A stretch of 8,737 nt of DNA from Candidatus Margulisiibacteriota bacterium (GCA_031279615.1 JAITIE010000103.1:1-8737); one strand, 5' to 3'; shown: positions 1 through 7,625, counted from the first letter of the stretch. The notes: generated from the letters alone by a model not told the origin. Made by a program: numbers and translations.

Positions 1-632
1 ACCACCACCGCGTGCACCAGCGGCGCGAGAGCGCGCACCTGCGCGGCGCTGTTTATGCCAAAACCGCCGTACACTTCGTGATTCTTGGTCAAACTGGCCA
101 AAAACTTTTTGGTGTCCGCAGAAATTTTGGTCTCCGCGCCGGTCGTGCCGCCGCGCAGTGAAATATAGAGCTTGCGGTACGGCTCCAATAAACGCAGCCT
201 GCGCTCCGGCATACCGGCTATGCCGACCGGCACCGGCGCAATATTATTTTGCCGCGCGAGTTTGTAAAAACCATCCTCGTCTTCTACCGGCAGGTCCGGC
301 ACGATCAAGCCTTCCACACCGGCTTTTTTCAAATCGATAATGTATTTTTTAATCCCATAGCGGTAGGGAATATTCGCGTAAGTCATGACAAAAATCCTTT
401 GAAAACCAGCTTCCTGCGCGGCGCGGATATATTGAAAAATGTCTTTGACTTTGAAACCAGCGCGCAGGGCGGCTTCACTGGCCAGCGTGATTGCCGGGCC
501 GTCCGCTGTCGGGTCGGAAAAAGGTATCTGGATCTCCAGTATTTCCGCGCCGCCGGCGCGCAAAGCCCGCGCCGCTTCCGCAAAACCAGCCAGCGACGGA
601 AAACCCGCAATCAAATGCACCATCAAGCGCAT
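1..632 (-). CDS. trpA: Tryptophan synthase alpha chain, 3' end beyond the window
   Basis: TrpA cleaves indole-3-glycerol phosphate to indole and glyceraldehyde 3-phosphate and passes indole to TrpB in the alpha-beta complex in the cytoplasm. About 210 codons are visible; the C-terminus lies beyond base 1. The active-site block ILEIQIPFSDPTADGPAI carries Glu33 and Asp44, the counterparts of E. coli Glu49 and Asp60. Further on are IVPDLP, the substrate loop RGGTTGAET, and YGGFGI, all typical of the TIM-barrel alpha chain. I chose the ATG at 632 because AGGAGA (plus positions 643-648) lies about 10 nt upstream. A second in-frame ATG at 623 overlaps the trpB stop as TGATG and is a possible alternative, but it is about 20 nt from that site. 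The N-terminus is shorter than in E. coli TrpA. The gene overlaps trpB by 10 nt, suggesting translational coupling. Confidence 0.95.
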   Translation of the reverse strand, partial: MRLMVHLIAGFPSLAGFAEAARALRAGGAEILEIQIPFSDPTADGPAITLASEAALRAGFKVKDIFQYIRAAQEAGFQRIFVMTYANIPYRYGIKKYIIDLKKAGVEGLIVPDLPVEDEDGFYKLARQNNIAPVPVGIAGMPERRLRLLEPYRKLYISLRGGTTGAETKISADTKKFLASLTKNHEVYGGFGINSAAQVRALAPLVHAVV

Positions 633-1843
633 AAACGTTCTGTCTCCTGCCGTAAAAATTCCGTCCAGTCCTTTTTGTACAGCTCTGCCGCCGTGATAAA
701 AATATCTTTGTCCCCGCGGCCAGACATATTGATCACAGCAATTTTATCTTTGGGCAAACGCGGTATTATTTTCAGCGCGGCGGCGGCGGCGTGCGCCGAC
801 TCCAGCGCAAACAACAACCCTTCTGTCCGCGCCAGATATTGGTAGGCGCGCAGGGTTTCTTTATCGCCGGCCGTGGTAAATTCCACGCGGCCAGTCTCGG
901 CCAGCGCGGCCAGCTCCGGCCCAATGCCGGTGTAGTCCAATCCCGCGGAGATAGAATGGGTAGGCATAACCTGCCCGTCGTCCGTTTGCACGAAGCGTGA
1001 CTTGTAACCCTCGATAATCCCGATTGGACTGCGGGAACAGACGCGCGCGGCATGCTGTCCGGCTTTTTTGCCAAGCCCGCCGGCTTCGACAGCAACAAGG
1101 CGGATTTTTTTATTGTCGATGAATGGCGCGAACATGCCGATCGAGTTGGAGCCGCCGCCACAGCAGGCGATTAAAACATCTGGCAGTTTTTTTTCTTTTG
1201 CCAGCAATTGTTGTTTTATTTCACGGCCAATGACGCTCTGAAAAAATTTCACCATATCGGGATAAGGATACGGCCCCAGCGCTGAGCCGATCAAGTAATG
1301 CGTGTCTGCCGCGCGCGCCGTCCAATTTTTGAGACAGGCGTTGACCGCGTCTTTGAGTGTGCGCGTGCCGTCATTAACGATATGCACCCGCGCGCCGTAT
1401 TGTTTCATCAAAAAAACATTTGGCTGCTGGCGCGCCGCGTCAACCGCGCCCATAAAAATCTCGCACTTCAGCCCCAGCCGCGCGCAGGCCGCGGCTGCGG
1501 CCACGCCATGCTGTCCGGCGCCGGTCTCGGCGATGATTTGTTTTTTGCCCATTTTTTTGACCAGCAGAGCCTGTCCCAGCGCGTTGTTGATTTTGTGCGC
1601 GCCGGTATTGGCCAGACCCTCTAGTTTGATATAGGTTTTGGCGCCTTTTAACTCACGTGTGAGATTTTCAGCATACAGCAACGGCGTTGGCCGGCCGGCA
1701 TAATCGGCTAGCAAACCGGCATATTCCGCCAGAAAATTTTTGTCCCGTCTGTACCTGGCAAAAGCCGCGGCCAATTCGTCCAGCGCCGGACGCAAAACCT
1801 CGCCGACATACTGGCCGCCGTACTGTCCGAAATATTTAGGCAC
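623..1843 (-). CDS. trpB: Tryptophan synthase beta chain
   Basis: TrpB condenses indole with L-serine to make tryptophan using PLP. At 406 aa it has the normal length for the TrpB1 type. Visible motifs are TGAHKINNAL with the Schiff-base lysine Lys84, ETGAGQHG with the catalytic Glu106 (E. coli Glu109), the PLP-phosphate loop CGGGSN at 228-233, LESAHA at 347-352, and NMSGRGDKD near 372-380. The start codon is GTG (1843-1841), supported by a strong GAGG six nt upstream inside the end of trpCF. The 8-nt overlap GTGCCTAA joins the two genes. The segment before the lysine reads KLEGLANTGAHK rather than the enterobacterial KREDLLHGGAHK; His83 and Lys84 are kept, so activity is expected. TrpA follows directly, as needed for complex assembly. 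Confidence 0.97.
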   Translation of the reverse strand: MPKYFGQYGGQYVGEVLRPALDELAAAFARYRRDKNFLAEYAGLLADYAGRPTPLLYAENLTRELKGAKTYIKLEGLANTGAHKINNALGQALLVKKMGKKQIIAETGAGQHGVAAAAACARLGLKCEIFMGAVDAARQQPNVFLMKQYGARVHIVNDGTRTLKDAVNACLKNWTARAADTHYLIGSALGPYPYPDMVKFFQSVIGREIKQQLLAKEKKLPDVLIACCGGGSNSIGMFAPFIDNKKIRLVAVEAGGLGKKAGQHAARVCSRSPIGIIEGYKSRFVQTDDGQVMPTHSISAGLDYTGIGPELAALAETGRVEFTTAGDKETLRAYQYLARTEGLLFALESAHAAAAALKIIPRLPKDKIAVINMSGRGDKDIFITAAELYKKDWTEFLRQETERLCA

Positions 1844-3188
1844 GCGCCACCTCTTTTAAGAACAATTTTATTTTCCGCGCGTCTTTCTGTCCAACGCTTT
1901 TTTCCACGCCGGAACTGATATCGACCAGCCCGGGCTGAATTCTTTTGATCAAGCCGCGCACATTTTGCGGCGTCAGACCGCCGGCCAGCCACTGGCCATA
2001 AATACATTTATGCGCGCGTGCCGGAATCCGCCGCCCCCGGCGCATAGACTTTGTCTTTGGCGCGTCGTAGAGAGTGATTGGCAAAGCGCGCCGGCGCAAG
2101 TCGGCGGTAACGAGATACGCGTTTCCTGTCAGAGTGTAAATGTCCGTTTCATTATAAGTTTGCGCCGCGTCGATCAAGCCGGCGCGCAGCAGTTTTTTTA
2201 TTTGCGGCGTCACTGCTTTGACCACGGCAACCTTGAAAATTTTCACGTTTTTTACCGCGCGCAACAACTTCTCGTCCGCGCAACGCGGCGACTCCGGCAC
2301 GAAAACAAAACCGGCAATATCCGCGCCAGACCTGGCGGCTAACTCCACATCGGATTTATTGGTCAGACCGCATATTTTAACGTAAACATTTTTTTGCCGC
2401 GCGTATAGTTTGGTAAAAAAATTTGGCTTTTGCGACGCGCCGCGACGCAGCCCGGCGCTGAAAGCGCGGGTAGTCTTCACTCTATCTTGCGCGCGCACCG
2501 CCGCTTCGCCGATCAGCGCGGCACGAAATCCTGCGTTGCCAATAATTTCCAGCAAATAATCGCTGTCCACGCCGGACTCATAGACCACCGGAATGTTTTT
2601 AGGAATATACGCCTTTAAACGCAACGGCTGGTCGGACTGAATCTGAAAAGTTTTTAAATCGCGGGAATTCAGGCCAATAGCGTCGGGCGGATTTTTGAGC
2701 CGCAAAATTTTTTGCAAAGACCGCAGACTGTACGCTTCAGCCAAAACCTGCAATTTGTATTTATGCGCTTCATTAATTAACTCCTGCAAAAGCCTGGCGG
2801 ATAAAATTTCTGCAATCAACAGCACCGCATCCGCGCCGGCTTGATAGGCCTGCGCAATATCCGCGCGGCAAAACAAAAAATCTTTGCGCAAAAAAGCGCA
2901 GCGTGGATACTTTTGTTTGAGCTCGTGCAAATCCTGTAGCGAGCCGCGAAAATAATTTTGCTCGGTCAGGACAGAAAAATTGCGGATGCCCGCGGCGTAA
3001 TAATCCCGCGCCAGTTCCTCATGCGAACAAACGCTGATTCTTTTCCGTGTTGGCGAAGAACGCTTGAACTCCGCAATGACAAAAGGTTTTTGGCCGAAGA
3101 AAGGCGCGGGCGGAGCGGAGCGCGGCGGGAAATTACCAAGCTGAAAACTCCGGCGCCGCGCGGCGACTATTTGCTCCAGAATATTCAT
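1836..3188 (-). CDS. trpCF: Fused indole-3-glycerol phosphate synthase / phosphoribosylanthranilate isomerase
   Basis: This is a 450-aa bifunctional enzyme, close to the length of the E. coli fusion. Residues 1 to about 255 are the TrpC barrel: AEFKRSSPT (Glu40, Lys42), FLRKDFLF (general acid Lys102), VLAEAYS (Glu151), GLNSRDLKTF (Asn174, Arg176) and YESGV (Glu204, Ser205) are all present. Residues from about 265 to 450 are TrpF: KICGLTN with catalytic Cys273, GFVFVPESPR, LYDA with the likely catalytic Asp375, WLAGGLTPQNV and VDISSGVE. TrpF is divergent in the middle. The usual QLHGDE reads QTYNETD, and the GG-T/S-GKTFDW loop is missing in frame at 381-399 (see findings). The ATG overlaps the trpGD stop as TAATG. 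No clear Shine-Dalgarno site is visible, so reinitiation is likely. Isomerase activity is less certain than synthase activity. Confidence 0.93.
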   Translation of the reverse strand: MNILEQIVAARRRSFQLGNFPPRSAPPAPFFGQKPFVIAEFKRSSPTRKRISVCSHEELARDYYAAGIRNFSVLTEQNYFRGSLQDLHELKQKYPRCAFLRKDFLFCRADIAQAYQAGADAVLLIAEILSARLLQELINEAHKYKLQVLAEAYSLRSLQKILRLKNPPDAIGLNSRDLKTFQIQSDQPLRLKAYIPKNIPVVYESGVDSDYLLEIIGNAGFRAALIGEAAVRAQDRVKTTRAFSAGLRRGASQKPNFFTKLYARQKNVYVKICGLTNKSDVELAARSGADIAGFVFVPESPRCADEKLLRAVKNVKIFKVAVVKAVTPQIKKLLRAGLIDAAQTYNETDIYTLTGNAYLVTADLRRRALPITLYDAPKTKSMRRGRRIPARAHKCIYGQWLAGGLTPQNVRGLIKRIQPGLVDISSGVEKSVGQKDARKIKLFLKEVARA

Positions 3189-4777
3189 TAGAACAGCCGC
3201 TCAACGCAGTCGGTTAATTTAAGTTCTTTAAGGTCGCGTGACACTCTGGCGTAGCCAGCTTGAATAGTTTTTACTTTGCCGAACAGGTATAACGCGGCGC
3301 CGGCGTTCAGAGCCACGGCCGCGGCCAGCGCTTTATCTTTGCGCGTGTTGACACCGCGCTGAATAATCTGCAAAAACATCTCCGCGTTTTGTCTGGCCGT
3401 GCCGCCGCGCAAATCCTCACTTTTAAAACCCCTAATGCCGAAATCCTGCGGGTTAAGTTTGTACGCTTTAATTTTTCCGGCGGCAGTCAGCTCGCGGACC
3501 TGCGTTTTGCCGCAAATGCTGATCTCATCGATACCGGACTCCGCATGCACGACCAAAGCGCGTTTCAGCCCTAGTTTTTTCAAGGTCTGGATAAACAAAT
3601 CCAGCAGGGACGGCTCGTAAACGCCGATCATCTGGCAGCCCACCTGCAAAGGATTGATCAGCGGCCCCAGCAGATTGAACACCGTGCGAAACTTGACTTC
3701 CTGCCGCACGCGGCCGACATATTTCATCGCGGGGTGGTACAGCGGCGCAAAGAAAAACGCAAAATTATTTTTGCGCAGGCTTTTTAAATTGGCCGGCAGG
3801 TCGCCGTCGGTCTTGACCTGCAAAGCCTGCAAAAAATCAAAACTGCCCGAGGACGAGGTAAAGGCGCGGTTGCCGTGCTTGGCGACCGGCGCGCCGTAAT
3901 GCGCGCAGACTAGCGCCGCCGCGCTGGATATATTAAAGGTATGCTGTCCATCTCCGCCGGTGCCGACAATATCCAGCGCATCCGGTCTTTTTTGTTTGCT
4001 GGTCATTTTTTGGCGCATCGCCAGCGCAAAGCCGGACAATTCCTCCGGTGAAATGCCTTTGACCGCGTACCCGCCCAAGAAAGCGCCAAGTTGGCTGTCC
4101 GTCAACTCACCGTCCGTTATTTCGTCCATGATTACCGCCGCTTCTTTCTGCGTCAGGCTTTCGCCCAAAGACAGCTTGCGCAACAGAGTTAATTTTTGCG
4201 AGCCGGCGCGTTTGTATTTGAGAAAATTTTCCAGCAGTTTCAAGCCTTGCTCCGCGCCAAAAGATTCGGGGTGAAACTGCACGCCCTCGATTTGATATTT
4301 TTTGTGGCGCACCGCCATGATCGCCTGATCGCGCGCCGCAAAAGCCGTGGCCGCCAAACAGTCCGGCAGCTTGGCCGGATTGGCAACCAGCGAATGATAA
4401 CGCACGATGGTCAAACCCTGCTTGAGATTGCGGAATACACCGCCTTCATCATGCTGTATGGTATCGGTCTTGCCGTGAATGATCTGCGGCGCGCCGATAA
4501 TTTCTCCGCCGAAAGCCTCCACGATCGCCTGATGTCCCAGACACACACCGAGCAGTGGAATTTTTCCAGCAAAACGCTGGATCACTTTGACGCTAATGCC
4601 GGCCTGCGCCGGACTGCCGGGGCCAGGCGAGATGACAATATGTGATGGCTGTAGTTTTTCGATCTCCGCCGGTGCGATCGCATCATTGCGCACGGTCTTG
4701 ACCGTTTGTCCCAGCATTTGTAAATACTGCGCCAAATTATAGGTAAACGAATCATAATTATCGATGAGCAAAATCAT
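3188..4777 (-). CDS. trpGD: Fused anthranilate synthase glutaminase / anthranilate phosphoribosyltransferase
   Basis: This is a 529-aa fusion. Residues 1 to about 190 form the class I glutamine amidotransferase TrpG, which supplies ammonia to TrpE. It shows DNYDSFTYN, the oxyanion loop SPGPGSP, GVCLGHQA with nucleophile Cys79, and VQFHPES with His169 and Glu171. Residues from about 195 to 529 form TrpD, which transfers the phosphoribosyl group of PRPP to anthranilate. It shows VGTGGDGQHTFNIS at 271-284, AKHGNRAFTSSSGSFDFL near 299-316, a KFRTVFNLLGPLINP stretch at 362-376, and GIDEIS at 415-420. The ATG overlaps the trpE stop as ATGA, with GGGAG seven nt upstream. The same fusion order is known in E. 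coli and Thermotoga. All catalytic residues I looked for are present, so both domains are expected to work with the neighbouring TrpE. Confidence 0.97.
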   Translation of the reverse strand: MILLIDNYDSFTYNLAQYLQMLGQTVKTVRNDAIAPAEIEKLQPSHIVISPGPGSPAQAGISVKVIQRFAGKIPLLGVCLGHQAIVEAFGGEIIGAPQIIHGKTDTIQHDEGGVFRNLKQGLTIVRYHSLVANPAKLPDCLAATAFAARDQAIMAVRHKKYQIEGVQFHPESFGAEQGLKLLENFLKYKRAGSQKLTLLRKLSLGESLTQKEAAVIMDEITDGELTDSQLGAFLGGYAVKGISPEELSGFALAMRQKMTSKQKRPDALDIVGTGGDGQHTFNISSAAALVCAHYGAPVAKHGNRAFTSSSGSFDFLQALQVKTDGDLPANLKSLRKNNFAFFFAPLYHPAMKYVGRVRQEVKFRTVFNLLGPLINPLQVGCQMIGVYEPSLLDLFIQTLKKLGLKRALVVHAESGIDEISICGKTQVRELTAAGKIKAYKLNPQDFGIRGFKSEDLRGGTARQNAEMFLQIIQRGVNTRKDKALAAAVALNAGAALYLFGKVKTIQAGYARVSRDLKELKLTDCVERLF

Positions 4778-6153
4778 AAACTCACTCCCAGAGCGCGGAT
4801 TGTCGCGCGGGCTTTGTTCAAAGTTTCGGTATATTCTTTTTCCGGCACGGAATCATAAACGATGCCCGCGCCGGACTGCGCGATAAATTTACGTCCCTGA
4901 TGCAACACCGCGCGGATCGTAATGCAGGAATCAAAACTGCCGTTCACATCAAAATAGCCGATCAGTCCGGCGTAAGGTCCGCGCCGCACCGGCTCCTGCT
5001 CGGCAACCAGCTCTATGGCCTTAATTTTGGGCGCGCCAGAAACCGTGCCGGCGGGGAACACACTGCGGATAATATCCGCCAGACCGGTGGCGGGCAGTTT
5101 TTGCGCGCGCACCTCGGAAACGATGTGCATGACATAAGCGTAACGCTCGATAAAAAACGCCCTGGCGACTTTGACCGAACCCGGCGCCGCCACGCGCCCC
5201 GCGTCGTTGCGCGCCAGATCGATGAGCATCAAATGCTCCGCGCGCTCTTTTTCGTCGGCCAGCAAATCTTTTTCCAGCGCGACATCCTCGCTGGGTGTCT
5301 TGCCGCGTGGCCGTGTGCCGGCTATCGGCTTAATGGTCACCACCTCGCCGGACAATTGCACCATAATTTCTGGCGAGGCGCCAAACAATTGAAACTCCGC
5401 AAAATCAAAATAAAAAAGATACGGCGAAGGATTTTCGCGGCGCAGACGGCAGTAGGCTTCGAAAGGCGGCAGGTCAGAATCAACTATCAACTGCTGGGAC
5501 AACACGCCCTGAATTAAGTCGCCGCGCACAATCGCTTTTTTGATCTCCTCAACGCCCTGCAGATACGCGGTTTTATTTTTATGCAACTCAGCCTGTGCCG
5601 GATAAATAGTCTGATCCGGCGTGTAAGCGCGGTAATCATTGTCTTTAAGTATGGCCAGATAACCGGCAATTTTGTTCTCCAGAGCCGCAGGGTCGGCGCC
5701 GATCGCCACGACATGCAAATCATCGCGGTAATGATCAAAAACAATGAACGCGCCGCCGAAAAGAAAACAGGCTTCCGGTGTTTCGATAGACGCCGGTTTT
5801 TCCGCAATCTTGATCGTGTCGCAAAAACGGCAAAACTCATAACTCAAATATCCTACACCGCGCGCCGGCAGCGGAAACGGCAGTTCTTCAAGCGTGATCT
5901 CCCGGCCTTTGTCTATAATCATATCCAAAAATTTCCGCGGGTCTTTTTCGACCAGCATCTCCCGTCCGGCGGCGGTTTCCACAATGCCGGCCTTGGTCAG
6001 GGACAGTTTACTGTTAGTTTCCAGCAGAATAAAAGAATAACGGTTAGTGCCTTCCAGCACGGCGGACTCCAGCAGCGCGGCGCCCCGTAGTTTTTTGAAG
6101 ACGATGACCGGCGTGTAACTGTCCGCGTTAATAGTTTTGTAAAGGCACTGCAT
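4774..6153 (-). CDS. trpE: Anthranilate synthase component I
   Basis: TrpE converts chorismate and ammonia to anthranilate, the committed step of the pathway, and pairs with the TrpG domain of the next gene. The protein is 459 aa, somewhat shorter than many TrpE proteins (roughly 490-520). The chorismate-binding core is intact: PIAGTRPRG (277-284), ERAEHLMLIDLARND (303-317), YVMHIVS with His343, FPAGTVSGAPKIKA (366-379), GLIGYF, and the final SGAGIVYDSVPEKEY block. Feedback-inhibition elements are visible: LLES at 27-30, RYS at 38-40 and NPSPYLFY at 241-248, so tryptophan inhibition is likely. The ATG is preceded by AAAGGA with 11 nt spacing. It is the first gene of the operon, directly behind a strong promoter and a palindromic operator candidate. 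Confidence 0.97.
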   Translation of the reverse strand: MQCLYKTINADSYTPVIVFKKLRGAALLESAVLEGTNRYSFILLETNSKLSLTKAGIVETAAGREMLVEKDPRKFLDMIIDKGREITLEELPFPLPARGVGYLSYEFCRFCDTIKIAEKPASIETPEACFLFGGAFIVFDHYRDDLHVVAIGADPAALENKIAGYLAILKDNDYRAYTPDQTIYPAQAELHKNKTAYLQGVEEIKKAIVRGDLIQGVLSQQLIVDSDLPPFEAYCRLRRENPSPYLFYFDFAEFQLFGASPEIMVQLSGEVVTIKPIAGTRPRGKTPSEDVALEKDLLADEKERAEHLMLIDLARNDAGRVAAPGSVKVARAFFIERYAYVMHIVSEVRAQKLPATGLADIIRSVFPAGTVSGAPKIKAIELVAEQEPVRRGPYAGLIGYFDVNGSFDSCITIRAVLHQGRKFIAQSGAGIVYDSVPEKEYTETLNKARATIRALGVSL

Positions 6154-6169
6154 AAACTTAAAATTCCTT

Positions 6170-6189
6170 TGTTTCTATATATAGAAACA
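6170..6189. promoter_or_regulatory. Perfect 20-bp palindrome, candidate trp operator
   Basis: The sequence TGTTTCTATATATAGAAACA is its own reverse complement. It touches the -10 box of the trpE promoter and spans the predicted transcription start about 17-36 nt upstream of the trpE start codon. A bound dimer here would block RNA polymerase. I do not recognise it as the E. coli TrpR site. The regulator is not in the window. Confidence 0.65.
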
Positions 6190-6217
6190 GAATAACATGT
6201 TTCCGCCGCAAAGTCAA
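6189..6217 (-). promoter_or_regulatory. Sigma-70-type promoter of the trp operon
   Basis: On the minus strand TTGACT (6217-6212) is followed by a 17-nt spacer and TATTCT (6194-6189), with an extended -10 TG one base before the -10 box. The predicted start lies near 6182, giving a leader of roughly 30 nt. This leaves no room for a leader peptide with attenuator, a T-box or a TRAP site. Confidence 0.75.
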
Positions 6218-6245
6218 ACCCCAACAATCAGGTTAAACTTTTGCC

Positions 6246-6281
6246 ATGAAAATCGCGGCAGGTTTAAGCGGCGGCGTGGAC
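6246..6281 (+). repeat. 36-bp direct repeat, left copy
   Basis: Identical at 35 of 36 positions to 7644-7679. The only mismatch is C at 6259 against T at 7657. Similarity stops at the ATG on one side and after codon 12 on the other. The pair flanks the ATPase gene. Confidence 0.95.
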
Positions 6282-6287
6282 GCCTAA
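6246..6287 (+). pseudogene. Truncated duplicate of the mnmA start (13-codon stub)
   Basis: This short frame encodes MKIAAGLSGGVDA and then TAA. The first 36 bases match the first 12 codons of the full mnmA at 7644 with one difference (GCA against GTA, codon 5). It contains the start of the ATP-binding loop SGGVD but nothing else, so it cannot be functional. Its TAA (6285-6287) overlaps the TAG of the ATPase gene on the other strand (6286-6284). There is no Shine-Dalgarno site. A weak -10-like TAAACT (6234-6239) ends 6 nt before the ATG, almost the same layout as at the intact gene. It is best explained as the remnant of the original mnmA start or as a duplicated end of the ATPase cassette. 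Confidence 0.8.
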
Positions 6288-7507
6288 CTTTGCTCTTCTT
6301 GCAACAGCCAATTTATTACATTGAGCTGTCTGATCCCATTATGCGTCGGTTCTTCGGGATCAAGCGTGAGTAGATATTTTGGGAAATGATCGTTAAGTCT
6401 ATTAAGCGGCGCCAGTTCGCGCGCCAAAGTGTTTTCCTGGCGCACGGTCAGCGCCACTTGATAGTAACCCAGCAGGCCATTCTCATCCTGACAGACAAAG
6501 TCCACCTCGGCCGCCGCGGCTTTACCCACAAAAACATTTTTGTATCTTCTGGCCAGCTCCAGATAAATCAGGTTCTCCAGCAAATGCCCGCGATTGACCT
6601 GCGCATGACGCCCCAGCACAGCCAGCAGCAAACCGGTGTCTGCGACATAATACTTACCCAGCGTTTGCAGCAATTTTTTACCTTTAATATCATAACGCCG
6701 CACATCCGTCAGCAAAAAACCATCCGCTAGATACTGCAGATAATTTTCCACAGTTTGCTTGTTAATTTTTTGGCCGTTTTTGGCCAGCGTTCCGGCAATA
6801 TTATTCGGCGAAACCAGCGAGCCAACCGAGTCAAGCATAAAGCGGAACAGATTTTCAAAGTCAAATCTAGAGCGAATTTTTTTTCGTTTCATTATGTCAT
6901 TTTCCAAAATAGCAGAATAAATACCGGTCAGATAATTGTTAATCTGTGATTTAGCTCGACTGTTTAACATATTTGACGCTTCGGGAAAACCGCCGTACAG
7001 AATAAAATCCTCAAAAAGTTCCGTCTGGTTTCGTGCGGCGGGAGCATTTTGCGCAAACTCCGCAAAAGAAAAGGGCAGCATTCTAATCTCCACGCATCTG
7101 CCGGTGAGCAAGGTCGCTAAATCGGAGGAAAGAAAATTGGCATTGGAACCGGTAAGATACAAGTCTATATACGGCTTAACAAACAAAGAATCGACCAATT
7201 TCTCAAAATTGGGGACATTTTGGATTTCATCAAGAAAAACATAATTTTTCCGTCCAGGCGCACAGTTTTTTAGAATATGCGTGTGCAGAACATGACGGTC
7301 GAGCAAGGCCTCATTTTCCATTTCTTCGAGGTTAATGCTCAAAATATTTTTAGGCTTCACACCGGAGCGCAACAATTCCTGTTGAAATTGCACAAACAGA
7401 GTGGATTTACCGCAACGGCGAATGCCGGTTATGATTTTTATCAGACGCGCGCCGCGCAGCAAACGTAGTTTGGCCAGATATCTTTCCCGTTTTACCATTT
7501 TTTTCAT
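6284..7507 (-). CDS. AAA-family ATPase with C-terminal DUF4143 domain
   Basis: This 407-aa protein has the layout of the widespread AAA_14/DUF4143 family, whose cellular role is poorly known. The N-terminal P-loop domain shows Walker A GIRRCGKST (28-36), Walker B YVFLDEIQ (89-96) with Asp93 and Glu94, and a sensor-like LTGSN (118-122), followed by MLPFSFAEF (143-151). The C-terminal half contains YLQYLADGFLL, GKYYVADTGLL, GHLLENLIYLEL and AEVDFV (333-338), the last resembling the acidic core of a nuclease-like fold. No signal peptide or membrane segment is visible. The ATG at 7507 has no Shine-Dalgarno site; Met4 is an alternative. The gene lies upstream of trpE in the same direction and has no pathway link to its neighbours. 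With direct repeats of the mnmA start on both sides, it looks like an acquired cassette. Members are common accessory genes, sometimes discussed as defence or toxin-like, but that is not shown here. Confidence 0.88.
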   Translation of the reverse strand: MKKMVKRERYLAKLRLLRGARLIKIITGIRRCGKSTLFVQFQQELLRSGVKPKNILSINLEEMENEALLDRHVLHTHILKNCAPGRKNYVFLDEIQNVPNFEKLVDSLFVKPYIDLYLTGSNANFLSSDLATLLTGRCVEIRMLPFSFAEFAQNAPAARNQTELFEDFILYGGFPEASNMLNSRAKSQINNYLTGIYSAILENDIMKRKKIRSRFDFENLFRFMLDSVGSLVSPNNIAGTLAKNGQKINKQTVENYLQYLADGFLLTDVRRYDIKGKKLLQTLGKYYVADTGLLLAVLGRHAQVNRGHLLENLIYLELARRYKNVFVGKAAAAEVDFVCQDENGLLGYYQVALTVRQENTLARELAPLNRLNDHFPKYLLTLDPEEPTHNGIRQLNVINWLLQEEQS

Positions 7508-7518
7508 AATAGCGATAC

Positions 7519-7524
7519 TTTATA
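7519..7524 (-). promoter_or_regulatory. Possible -10 box of the ATPase gene
   Basis: TATAAA on the minus strand ends 11 nt before the ATG, which predicts a leader of only about 5 nt. No convincing -35 box is visible at the usual distance; that region falls in the inverted repeat next door. Tentative. Confidence 0.35.
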
Positions 7525-7535
7525 TTTTTACACAC

Positions 7536-7561
7536 TTTCGCTATTAGCGCAAATAGCGAAA
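7536..7561. repeat. Inverted repeat upstream of the ATPase gene
   Basis: TTTCGCTATT (7536-7545) and AATAGCGAAA (7552-7561) form perfect 10-bp arms around a 6-nt centre. A further copy of AATAGCGA occurs at 7508-7515, directly before the ATPase start. The arrangement fits a dimer-binding operator plus an extra half-site, possibly for autoregulation. No T-run follows in either direction to suggest an intrinsic terminator. Confidence 0.6.
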
Positions 7562-7625
7562 TTTTAAGGTTTTATTCACACATTATATTCTGGCAGCAAG
7601 CATTTTGGTGTTTTTTTAAGGTTTT
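7562..7625 (+). repeat. 12-bp direct repeat in the ATPase-mnmA intergenic region
   Basis: TTTTAAGGTTTT occurs at 7562-7573 and again at 7614-7625, 52 bp apart start to start. It lies in the AT-rich 136-bp spacer between the two divergent starts. Meaning unknown; it may be a regulatory site or chance in AT-rich DNA. Confidence 0.5.

Noticed and set aside
249..845. Plus-strand open frames of 100-200 codons across the trp operon.
   Set aside because: They lie antisense to trp genes with strong motif support and show no recognisable domains; GC-rich codons on the opposite strand keep them open.
6154..6188. T-box, leader peptide or attenuator ahead of trpE.
   Set aside because: The predicted leader is only about 30 nt and contains just the Shine-Dalgarno site and part of the palindrome.
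6190..6283. Possible terminator between the ATPase gene and trpE.
   Set aside because: Only a weak GGCGT/ACGCC stem at the end of the stub is visible and no T-run follows, so a terminator cannot be supported; read-through from the ATPase gene into trpE remains possible.
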